From the NCBI GenBank assembly GCA_963514095.1, contig OY741269.1, positions 23,365,420 through 23,429,419 of the forward strand: a DNA stretch of 64,000 nt, read 5' to 3'. Each line of letters opens with the position of its first letter. Position 1 is the first letter of the stretch. Under the pieces are notes generated by a model. It saw only the letters and a list, made by a program, of their open reading frames with translations. It did no database searches and had not been told where the DNA came from. Made by a program: the position numbers and the translations under genes. The stretch comes from Eutrigla gurnardus. Its lineage: Eukaryota > Chordata > Actinopteri > Perciformes > Triglidae. Positions 12,551 through 24,939 of the stretch are shown here, piece after piece.

Positions 12551-13515
12551 CAAAACCACTTAAAAAGTATCAAAAGGCATTACAACCAAAACTGTTAGCA
12601 GCGAACATATACGATACTGTACATCACCACAGCGGGGAAAACAGTGCAAATGTACAATGCCAACATTGCAGGATTTAAGACATTCAAAACATTCAAGTTT
12701 TTTTTCGTCATGTCATATTAACAGCAAATACGCAATTCGAAATATATATCTATGAAACAAAACCTGTATAAACCTGTGGCTTTCTTGTAAACGTTTCCTG
12801 GAACAGAGTTAAACAAGAGCGCCTACTATATTTGGAGTAAAGTCGGTACAATTACTTGTTTGTGTGGACGGATATTCTCAATATATACAGTACGTAGTGA
12901 ATTTCAGAAGAAAATAGATTTGTAGAATTGAGTTGAGATGTTTCACTTTTTCTCTCTCACTCTTGTTTTGAAATATCTTCATCTTTAATTTTTATATATC
13001 TTTATAATATATCTTTATAATGAATTTCAAATCAAAATCCTTGCCATGTCTCATTCCAAATGATTTACACTTTGTGATAATCACAGAAAAGTTACATGTT
13101 AGCTTGTATTTTATACATAGATATGGATACGGATTTATCTATCAGCTATACTTTGTTAAGTTAGAATACCCACATCTTGATACACATACTTTTTTCATGG
13201 ATGGAGGATGTTGCGCCATCACCTTGATGAGAGACTAGAGACATTCAGGGTGCACAGGGTTGGATGGCTGGGGGTTAGGGTTATCGCCTATATTACATTA
13301 CAGCAGAAGTCTGTGCTAAAGCTGAACGGGGGGGAAGAGGAAAAAAAATTGAGAGCCACAATCCTTCGCATTGTTCGAGCCCCTACTCCTGCTGCCGCCG
13401 ATCCTCGACCATCTCTGTTGCCCTGACCCAGATCCCAACCCTGGAGGGATGATGTTACAGGAAGGCCGATGCTCCCGGGCAGATAGGGCTATTCCACGGT
13501 GACAGCTCTCCCTCT

Positions 13516-13532
13516 TCACCTCCTCTTGCTGC
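13516..13532 (-). CDS. armc9: armc9 last coding exon (coding part)
   Basis: Behind a long pyrimidine tract ending CTTCAG, the reading GC AGC AAG AGG AGG TGA finishes the protein as GGSKRR-stop in the phase left by exon 23. The short basic end resembles SQSHRK of the human protein. Only 17 nt of coding support, so this is an inference. Confidence 0.55.
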
Positions 13533-16500
13533 CTGAAGGAGGAGAGAGGGAGAGGACAGTCAGATTTTAACTTATCAATAAAAAAGAAGATTAAAGATCC
13601 CACTGAGGTGTTCAAAGGAGCTCGACGTGGAAGTCAGAGAAATCTACGATTGATGGATTGCCTCCACACGGCTCTCCACATGGCACCGGCTGAGCAGGCT
13701 GCTAGCAGCTAACAGTGCTAACAGCATGAAAATGGATTGCACCGGAAGGCATTGGACTTTAAATTACAGTAGCTATGATTACAATCAGTATTATTGGACA
13801 GTAAAACCATACTTATCCAGTTCCGTTCAGTAGTTTTAACACGTTTAGCTGAGACATGATGGTAATCCTAGCTCATTCAACCCAAGAAGAAAGACGAAAG
13901 GTTTTGTTGCCATCTTTACATAAATTGTAACTGAAAATTTAAGGATATTCTTTCCAACCTATTTGTGAGAAAGAAAAACAAAAAGCCTAAGATACACCGC
14001 TGCACTTCCAACACTTTCTCTGGCTGCACAACGGCAGACTGTCTGTCATCATGTGCAGGTAGCCTTGTCAACATGACTTGGTGAGAATAATGCAGCCTTT
14101 TCCATCCTCTCTCAACGTGGCGCGACACCAGCGGCTTCCCCTCCTTGTTTGTGCTGGCTGAGTGGGTGGTCAGCTCCAAAAAAAAAAAGCCTCCTCTATA
14201 TCTTTCCTCAAAGGAGTGTCTCCATCAGTCACAACGCTTGTGTTTACCAAAAAGTGGGCCTAAAGGGGATCTTGTCTCAGTGTGGTGTCTCCGCAACCAG
14301 ACGCCACCTAGCAGCAAACATTAGACATAATAACGCCTGACAGTCAGCAGAGGCCGGATTCAAGAGAAAATAAATTGAAAAGAGAGTGCCTCAAGAAAAA
14401 AAAAAAAAAAATGCAGGGAGCTAGCAGGGGACATACCAATAAAAGCCACTTGCAATAAAAGTGTACTTATTTGCCATGTCATGTGCGCCTGCTTATCACC
14501 CTTCATGCGGAGTTACGTTAAAGTGACTTCCTTATAAGTTGATAAACGTCTGACACTTACCAGACCGAGTGGAAGTACAACACACACACACACACACACA
14601 CACTGGAGGATGTGGTGGCTTGGACTGACCATTAGGCCCTATTACAGGCTTTATGGTAAGGACACCCAGTGTAAGAGCCGGAGGTAGTCGCTCATGAAAT
14701 GCAGTTAAGATGCATGACAGCATGGAGAGATGTTATCACCCAACTAAGAGCACCAGAGCAACTGGTCAGGCCGTCGTCCCTGCATTGACTCAAGTTCTAT
14801 GTTTGAGATGGGAAGTTAACAGCAAAAACTGGTTGAAATGGACAAAAAAAAGCTAGCTTTATCCTTTATTGTTTCCTTGGATCAAACAAGGATACTTGTC
14901 ATCTGATAAAGTCCAGTGGTCTGAACGTTTATATGAGGCAGCAGCTCACTTGGTCTCCCTTTGTTGGGTTGCAGAAGAAAGTCAAAAAGACCGACGGAGG
15001 GCTGTTCACATTTAAATGTCATGTTCAAAGGGTGCTTGGGTGTCCACAATCTCAGCTTTTCTCTTATCTCGGTGTCTAATAAATGGAGGCTGACTGTGGT
15101 GAAGGCCACTGTGAGTAAAAGACTTAACAGTGTGACTTAATATGCAAGATCTAAGCTCCTTTCTGTCTTATGAAAGTTATAAGTGTGGCAAAAGACTGGG
15201 AAACGTATAAACAAATAAATTTAAGCAACAGCTTTGAAACAGAGCAATGGCAGATTTTGTTCCGGAAGTTCTGGAAATCCTGTTGTGTAACACAAGATGT
15301 GAGCACTTTATCACAATAACTGATTTCATCTTACTGTACGTCTGCTTTTGAGACTAGAGAAGACAAATTTAATATTCCATTATGCAAGATTTTATCCATA
15401 TTATTTGCGACTTCTGATGGTGAACAAATGAAACGAAGACTGACACTGACAATGTTACGATTGCAATTGCCTTAAACTCATGTCTGGTTATCTTCCAAAG
15501 TGGCAGAGTCGTATAGACAGAGCAACCGGCCCAAATTTGCCATTACCGGCAGGTGGGCCATAATGCTTACCTCCACTTTGTCGCCCCCCTCCTCCTGTGG
15601 TGCTGGCAGAGCCTGGCCGGCTTCTCTGCTGTGGCTCCGACTGGGAGAACTGGGGTGCCAGAGCTGGGCCTCGAGCCCGGTCTGCACGGGTGTCCTGGCT
15701 GGCTGTTGCGTCAGGTGTACGGGGAATCTTGGACTGGCTTATAAACACAGGGACATAATCACCCCTGATGACAGGGAGAAGAAAAGGAGGAAGGGAAATA
15801 AATGAATCATACGTTTTTCTTAGTACAGTAATAAACCATTAAAAAAACAACAAAGCAGACTTATGAAAAAGGTCTTACGCTATATTGACCAAAACAGCAT
15901 TGTTGGACACAATGAAAAGTTCAGCTACTCTTATTTCTCACTAAGAAGGATCATTCAGAGAGGTCATCCTTTTATCGGATAATTTAAACACTCAGTAGCC
16001 ATGACACTACAGCCATGAACAGATCTCATTTCACACAAGGTTTCACAGAAATCACGGCTTTCCTGGGTACAACATCAACCTCGCACAAGCCTCTCGACCT
16101 TGACACTCGATAGCATCCATTTCACTCGTTTCAGTCGATGGCTTCCGCTTCTGGTGATGGCATACCAGACTGTTTGATCGATACTTCCAAGATACCCAGC
16201 GTGGACAGCTATCAGCAGGGCAATCCATACCACCCACCAGACTGCATACTTCATACATATATGTATGTATTGCAACTCTATATTAAGTTTTGATTTTTTT
16301 TGTTGTTAATTCTTAACCTAGAAATTTAAGGTTCCTATCCTATAATACACATTCAATGTCATAAGTGAGGTGTTTGAAAATAGAGGCATTGTGTTTTTAG
16401 TTTTTAGGATCAAAAATCATCCATCAAATTTGAGATGTCCATTAGTGACTTGTAAAATGATGTGCAAAACATATTTTACTTTATTTGTATGCAAGTGGTT

Positions 16501-18397
16501 TTGCATTGTGCAAATAACACAATCTTTTGCATCAAGATGAAATAGTAGCCCCATTGTGTTACTAAAACCACAAGAAGGGCATTCTGTTGTCATGTCCGTG
16601 CGAGTCTGAGAAACAGGATCACGTTGAATAAATGACTCTTCTGCCACAGTGAAAGGCCAAACTCTGCTAATGTCCTTATCGGACAGGAGGCCAAATGACC
16701 TACGTCCTGTGGAGCAATCCCATACGATAAAAGATGGATGGATTTCAGTCGGCTCATTCTGGTTTCAGCTCAACGGTAGTCACGTCGGCTCCGCCATTCC
16801 CTGATATCATCTTGTTTGAACATTGCGAACAATAAGCGATGCTCTGTCAACACACGCGGCTTAAATTTGCATCCATGTTGCACTAATACCAACAGCTGGC
16901 AGGAACTGTCAGGAACCGGGTGTCAGTCCGTAACTTTGATGTCTGAATGGAATAAGGCCTGGCCAGGTATTACCTTGAATGAGTTTGAAGCATAACTCCC
17001 CCTCCCCCACAAAAAAAGGGGAAATGTATTAACCTAGAAACAAAGGCAAACATATATATCTTCTTTTTTGATATTTGCCAAATTGCTGTGTTGCTATGGT
17101 TTCTATTCACCCACACATCAATGAGTGTGTCCTGAATTATCTTCCCAGTATAAAAGTCTTGCCTCCAGACTGGGGTGAAACGAGGCTACAGAAGTCTGTT
17201 TTGTAGGGGTGTTTTACGTTTTTGGCGGGATGGGGAGGAGGGATGACTGAAGTGGTTTCCTGGGACTCACTGCCTCTTGGCGGGATTCAGGAGTCAAGTT
17301 CCTCGGGGACTTAAAAAAGGAGAGGAGAAGCAGGGGAGGTATGATTGAATGGGTCTCTTTGTGTGAACGGCTCGTTTAAAACGCATGTCACAGTCTCGGA
17401 GACCGGCTTGGCCGTGCGGAGTCACCAACTGGTGTGGAACACTCGTACCACACCTCACGGTTTCACAGGCGCCTCGGCTGACTCGCTGTCATGCATCCTT
17501 TCCTGACAGCCCCACTCTCCGTTATGGTAGTTGCCACCAAACGACTAAATGCACCTACAGGCTGAATCAGTGACATGTTGCAGTTTCATCATGTTATAGT
17601 TGTGTTCTTTCTATTCTTGTGCTTCTTTTTTAACTTCAGTTTGAACCACTTATACAATCTTATTCACAATTTTGCCTGCTGTTTTCCCCCCATTTTCAGC
17701 TTTATGGATTACAGATAATTTAACAAAATATGATTAAAAAAAAAGTAAAAAAAATAAATAAATAAATAATAATAATAACAATAAACTCAAAGTATTTATT
17801 TAATTAAAAAAATAAAGGTGTGTATAGATATGTGTAATGGTGTGGATGCGTGAAGACATAAGATGAGTTGGGAAAACAAAGATACATATATGATTCAGAA
17901 TATGTAGAAGGATTCAAATCACATCCCTGTATTAGTAAAGCCATAGCAGGGCTCCACCTTTTAATAAATATATCCTTTTGGCATCTCGAGAGAGAGGCCT
18001 GCCCACTCACTTCTGCTGAGCCGTGAACTGAAACTTACAACAGGCCCGTTTCAGAAGAAGCTGTGTAGAGATATATATGGCCAATATAACTTATCTTCCG
18101 CCTTCTATCAGCAACCTTCTCTTATCTTCTGAGGTGATGATGCTGCTATACTGTGGCAGCAGATTTTTTTTTTTTTACATGTCTTGTGCCATCAAGGGGT
18201 TGAAAGAACACATCCGGTCCACTGAACTGAAATACACTGCTTCTAATACAGATGACAATAATCTTGAAACGTGTGTCAGTTTACCTAGCAGGCTGTCCAT
18301 TGTGTTCCTCCTGGGAACGACCTTTTCTGGCTGGCCCTTCATATGGCCCGTCCAACTCTGACTCCTGGGACAACCGACCACACTCCGAGTCTGAATA

Positions 18398-18436
<39 letters not shown>

Positions 18437-21400
18437 CAGAGAAGAAGGAAATATTAAAACTTCCATTTTGGAATGACACCAAACTAGCTGCCTTTTCACA
18501 TTTAAAACCCACACACTTATGATGACAATGGAAAACACGGTGCGATGCCACACTGATATTGATTTATATGGAAAGTCAAAACAGGTCACGAGCCAGTTGT
18601 TGCCAGCTTTGCTGAGTCTTTATCCCTTATGCTTACTGAGGAAGTTACAGGACATTCCTTGCCTAGTGGACACTGGGCATCACATCAAATAAATCCACAT
18701 AAACTACAGGAGCCCGGTGGAAGGGAAATCCAATTTTTTTTAGTACGCGTTAAGTGTATTATGTATGAGTAATCTGACTGCAAACATCGGATCAACAACA
18801 GTCCGACATCGTCAAAGACAGAGACAGAGAGATGTATCGGTAGTTGACATGAAAAACGTTTGAAGGGTAAATGACATCGTCCACTGACCGATACTGTGAC
18901 GTAGGGAATCAGCAGTGCTTGGGCGACTGCCGGACCGCGTCGGAGGTCGGGAGTTGTATCGAGAAGGAGGCAGGCTCCCTTCCTCGTTCTTCTGTCTGCT
19001 AAGGGGGAACTCTCTGTCTCGATAATCCCTATACATGATGCAGACAAAAACAGGTAAGGCCACACATCAGGATGTTCACATTGGTAGTTAGTATAATTAT
19101 ATCATACATCTTAAAAACCTTTTATCTTTTTTTCCCGAACTTCATCCCTGCTTCCGATTCACGGTTGTACAACTTTACATTTCAACACGCCACGTAAATA
19201 AAGTTAACTATCACTGTCGATTCTAATGAGTACGTTATAAAACCAGCATATCAATTACTTGCTGTGAGTCGATGCTTCCTTATCTCTGGCGCCAGGTCAG
19301 GTGAAGTACACCATTTCCTCATAGCTGTCATATCCATTACTCTGAAATAACACATTCTTTTATCCCTACTGTCTGGATCACAGCTTTTTGTTGACAATAA
19401 TCTGCTTTATAACACAAAGGGACTCCAGTTCCGATCTCCTCCTGCCGACTCGTTCCTTTAAAGTGCATGGACTGTTTAGTCAGGCATTGTGATCATAAAT
19501 GCTAAAATGCACTTGGACCCATTCTTGTTTGACCTACTGCACTAGTTTTAATAGATGCAGGATCTTCATTATCCATGCGGTTGAACATAAGGGGGGCAGC
19601 ACAATCATTGTCATAATGACCTATAGATCAGACAACGAGCTTTGTAAAATGATCCACTTTAAGTGAAAAGAGGCCAGGCATCGTATGACCTTATCTAGAT
19701 AGATCCACTATTCTGTGGCATTTTACACATCGAGATCTTTGACAATGACAAGCAAGAAGGTAAACTTTATCTGCAGACTTCCAGTCACCCTGACGCTACA
19801 GACACAATGAATAAGCACAACGGCGATGTCTGATGTCTGATGTTGTGTTTCTAACTTACGCGATGTTGGCATTACGAAGAGAACTTGGGGTGACTGGCCG
19901 TTGTAGGGGCTCATCAACACTTGGTTGCGACAGAGGGGTCGACTTCCTCTTCACTTTTGCCATGTTGGTCATGATCTACACCACAGACACACACACACAC
20001 ACACACAGACACACACAACATCTATAACTTGTGCATAGTGAGGAGCGTAGTGAGTGGATGTATTTTGCTCTTACCCCCAGGTACTCGGTGGTGAGCAGAC
20101 TCTCCCCAGACAGTTCTCTGGGTTGTGGTTGGAGAACTTCCTCTATGTCATGGTCTGTCTCCATTAAATTTTCCTGTCACAACACAATGGTAAAAAAAAT
20201 AAACAATTTGAATACAAATACAAACGACATAGTTTGTGGTGGAAATCAGGTGTTTAAACAGAAATCTGACACATAATGGTCACAAAATATTACACAAGTA
20301 CGCAGTGGCAGTAATTCCCTTTTTTGTTTTTTGTTTTTTTACAGTCCAACAATGAAATCAACGCGGTTTGTTCAACTTTTATGAGAAATTTGGCACTATT
20401 AAACACATGATATAAATTAGTTAGTTCGGTGGTGCCTAATTCACTTTTTGAAAATCACTTTTTTTTTGCAATAACAGTGATGTGAGTTCAGGAACTAGGT
20501 TAAACAACAACAAGAGACCAGTGTAGTCTGTTGGACTCACTTACACAAATGGGCAACATATATCAGTTCACCCTTATAACCACGGTAAATGGATAGCAGC
20601 TACAAAAACACCTAATCTCAGATCAGAGGCAACGGAACAAGGGCAATGACATTCAAGGAATTCTCATACGACTACGAGGGCAAAAGGGGAGACGCATACC
20701 TATAAACCCACCCACACACACCGAGGAGACTCTAGCTCCAACTTAAACTCACTACCACACGTCTTATCTTGATAACCCACTTTCCCCACAGAATCCTATC
20801 TGCAAAACCATCAACTCCCTGACACCCAATATCTGTGTCATCCAGAGATTGCCATCTACAGGTTTGGGAAAAATTAGGTGTTTGTTTCTGGTCATGCTTC
20901 CTCTGACCCTTATTTTTCATCCAATCCTCATTTTTGTTCTTTTGATCTGTTTTCTTAATATACTTAGTTGTGAATGAATGTGATGCCACATGAGAGTAAG
21001 ATGCAGAACAATCTAAAGATAAGCTCACTTTTACCCTACGACTATTAAATTATTTAATTTCATCCTATTTCCCTTCCTGCTGCTGTTATTTTCATTTGCA
21101 TTACATTTGAATTGCTTTACTTATTCGTATGGTTTTACCATCTATTTTGTCTTATTATATCTATTCTTTATCACCGTTTCCATCCAAGTTTCTTATTTGC
21201 TATTTTGGTGCCGAGGATTTTTTGTTTCGTTTACTTTTCTGATAATGTAAAGGAGGTCTCTAACAGTTAAAATAATGATTAAAATAAAGCGCAGATGGTT
21301 ATATAATACAATGATGTAAAGCAATGACTTATCAATGTCTAACCGGTTGAGGGCTGGACTTACATCATTGTCGTCCTCATCTTCTTCATCATCTGACTCT

Positions 21401-22467
21401 GGCCCCTCTTCATCAGCTGGGTGGAACAAAGCCAGCATATTAGGATTAAAAACAACAGCAGCATGAGTCACTTACTGCTTTACTTTGGAAAATGATTACA
21501 AAGGCTAATAAAGTGAAAATAATCAAATATAACAACAAGGAATATTGATTAAGAAATGCATCAAGTAGCTAAAAAAAACTGATATTTGCTTTTATTTATT
21601 ATAACACATTATAACATCTTAAAACAAGCCACCAAACTTTAAATTTACAGCTGTTCAATGACCAGTACATGATCACTGCAAGTAACACCAGCTGCCCAAC
21701 ATTCGCCCTTTCAGTAGTAACAGTATTATATTTTTTGCTGTATATAATGCAGTCAGTACATACAGTATGCATACACACACATTCATTGAGTGTAATTCCT
21801 CCATTGTAACAGTACATTGGACTTCACCAACCTGAGTTCAGCTGTTTGATGATGAAATCAATCTGCCTGTTGAGGTCTGGGTTCTCCTCTTTGCTGTAGC
21901 AGCGGAGAATCTCCTCTACACTCTGCACACATGTGAGGGAAACACGTGTCACACTGGTGTACACACACAACTTTATAGCTGAAAGACAAACGCAAGGTCT
22001 ATTTTTGTAGTTAACTTCAGAATCTAACTCAGTGACTGAATATTCAGAGGCTTTATACAGCGTTGAAACAATCTGCTGGGGGGTCAAACGTGCTTACTCT
22101 AAGTCGATTATAACATTGATATTGTGATTCATGGTTGAGGGAGGCATCTGCTTAAATGTGATATGTGTTGGACAGGATGGACCCAGGTCCATCCACACCC
22201 TCCTGCACAAATACAGCTCACCAGTATCTGGGTACAGTGGCTGTGTCATATGACTGCTGTGGACACCTGCTGTTTCCCTTCCAAACTGGTTGTGTGGTTA
22301 CATAAAGCAGACAAATGCAGAGCAAACACACAAACTGGGTCTGTTTCCTCCACGCAGGTGAAGACATTTCTGCTATCTCACCATCTCTTTGGCTTCCTGT
22401 CTCACAGAGGGAATACACAGGATGCTGTACAGGGCTCCATTCACATATGGTCGAATCTGAGAGAGTG

Positions 22468-22522
<55 letters not shown>

Positions 22523-23049
22523 TTTATCTCAGGCCAAATGGTAACAGTAACAAGGAAACATGAATACAAAGAGGAAAGAATGTTTTTTGCAGATACAAAT
22601 ACAAGTTCATTTTTTTATAGCGAACAGTATTTCATGTATAATAACAATTACAATAGTTTTTGGTCCTCCAAAAGTTGTATGTGTTGTCCACTTTGGCGTT
22701 TGTATTTAAGTTTTAACTTCGCACTGCAAAAAGTCGTTTTTTTTTCGTGTCGTTTAAAGTAATACTGTAGATGGTTTGGTACTCTGTATCTTGTATTAAC
22801 ACTGGTTTCATATATATTTGCTGTTTTCTGAATGTGTGTGCTGCTTCTACGTTTTTCAACCCCTATGGATGTGTTCTGCATGTGCATTAGATGCATTGTG
22901 CATTTAACATCTGTGTGCAAGTGTTGACGGATGTGTGTATTACCTCATGGTTCTCATGTCCAAGGACATCAGTTAGAACCTTCAGCACATGCTTGGCGTT
23001 CTCCGCACATTTCCTTTTTCCTGTACAAAGACAGTCATCCAACGCACGC

Positions 23050-23131
<82 letters not shown>

Positions 23132-24801
23132 GCACATACACACACACACACACACACAAACCTGCTGCATCAAACAATAACTTCTTTATTTGCTTTAATA
23201 TAGGATGACGTTTCACATGATTTCCTCTAGCCCAATTGTTTTTTATTTCATTTGTTTTATCTTTCTGTTTGTAAGATAATAAAACCCCTAATAAATCAAA
23301 TGCTGTGGCATTTTATAAAAAACAGGACCCCGGGCAACTGAGACAAAAACGAAGAGAAGCACTGTGTTCAGAAGAAGTTGTAAAAGCAAATATGCTGTAA
23401 TAAATGCAAACCATAATAGCATTTCCTCTGGCAATAATTAAGTTATCTAACCGGAAGAAAGATAGACAGAAACAACATAGAGTTACACTGACATAGTGGA
23501 CTATTAATACGATCATTTTTTCATGTTTCCATATGTTTCTTGGTTGCCTGTCAAAAACCCTTGATACAGTATTCCACGCCAGCTAGATATACAAAATGAA
23601 ACTAGTTGCACAACCTTCAGTACACTTGAATTTATTCTCAAATATGTTTGGCTTGTTGCCTTCATCAGGGTTGAAAACATTAAGGGAATAAAGCATAATA
23701 ATCATATAAACAGCGGAATTGATGGGTATCGAAAAATGCTCTTAAATGGATTTATTGTTATTTTGACGTGATCTAATCGATATCTAATCGTTATGTATCA
23801 GCAAAATATTCAACCAAATCTAAAGAATATTTTAAGAGCGTTGGGGTATTCGACAATTAAACTATGTGTCTGTATGTAACTATGTTCTGTATCCACGTGT
23901 GCTTCGACCTTTACCTTTTGTGCGCAGACACAGGTTCATGAGCAGAGCAGCAGAATATTCCAGGCTGTAATCACTCAGGCAGTCCGAGTCCTGCAGCTCA
24001 TCCACCAGCCAGCCAATCAGATTGTCTGCTATCATGGCGGTCTGCTGGCTCCTCCTACCAAGACATGATGATAAGTGGTGGAACTTAAACAGAAAAATAT
24101 TTTTGTTGGATAACAGGACAGGAATTATGGTTTATATCCAGGAAAAAAACAAGAAACTTTTAAATACAATGGATTTCTGATATTTCGTCACATTTAAACT
24201 GTGAGCATTAATTTAGTGAGAAGATTTTCAAAGGGAATTTATTTATTTTTGCCCACTATACCTGGTGAGTTATTGAAGTGCTACTGTTAGGATTCTTGCC
24301 CATGTTAATGTAGGTTTATTTTGATTCAAGGCCCTCTACAAGTTGATATAATGACAAAACCCCACTCTTCACAATTAGGCGATGACATGTTCTTCACTAC
24401 ACAAACTGTCATATAATCTGATTTACGAACACACCATTTCATCTTAAAATGTATTTTAACAAAGCAAAGTTAAATTAAAAAAAAAAATACTTTTCTTTAC
24501 CTGAGGCTGAGTTTCTGCAGGGCCACTAGCACATTCTCTCTAGTCGGGGAGTCTTTTTCCTCCGTCCTGAGTGTCTCTGTCAGAAGCTTCAGAAGAATGG
24601 GGATTTGGGAGAGGTAAACCCGTCCTACAAGCATTAACACAATGTCAAATGAAGATCAAAAGGCCAGGAATTGTTTTCTGCAGTAACATGTAAAAAAATA
24701 CACTTGTATTGTCTAATTTACAACTAGTGGCTTGAAAAGCCCTAAATTTCACAATCCATTTTAGGTGTAAGCTGTGAACACAAAGGACCACACAATACAA
24801 C

Positions 24802-24866
<65 letters not shown>

Positions 24867-24900
24867 CATAATAATAATAATTTGTAGAGGCTCGGTCTCA

Positions 24901-24939
<39 letters not shown>

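Noticed and set aside
15478..15687. Alternative open frame through armc9 exon 23
   Set aside because: Open by composition, but the other frame carries the LAPQFSQ and SRPGSAST similarity to ARMC9 and fits the splice phases.
18285..18364. Shorter armc9 exon 22 using the TGTCCCAG acceptor
   Set aside because: It would need exon 21 to end in phase 0, and no GT in exon 21 does so; the TTATTCAG acceptor at 18391-18392 fits phase 1.
22887..23216. Open frames of repeated Val-Cys or Thr-His residues
   Set aside because: They are translations of the (CA)n tract; the real coding part is armc9 exon 15 at 22944-23020.
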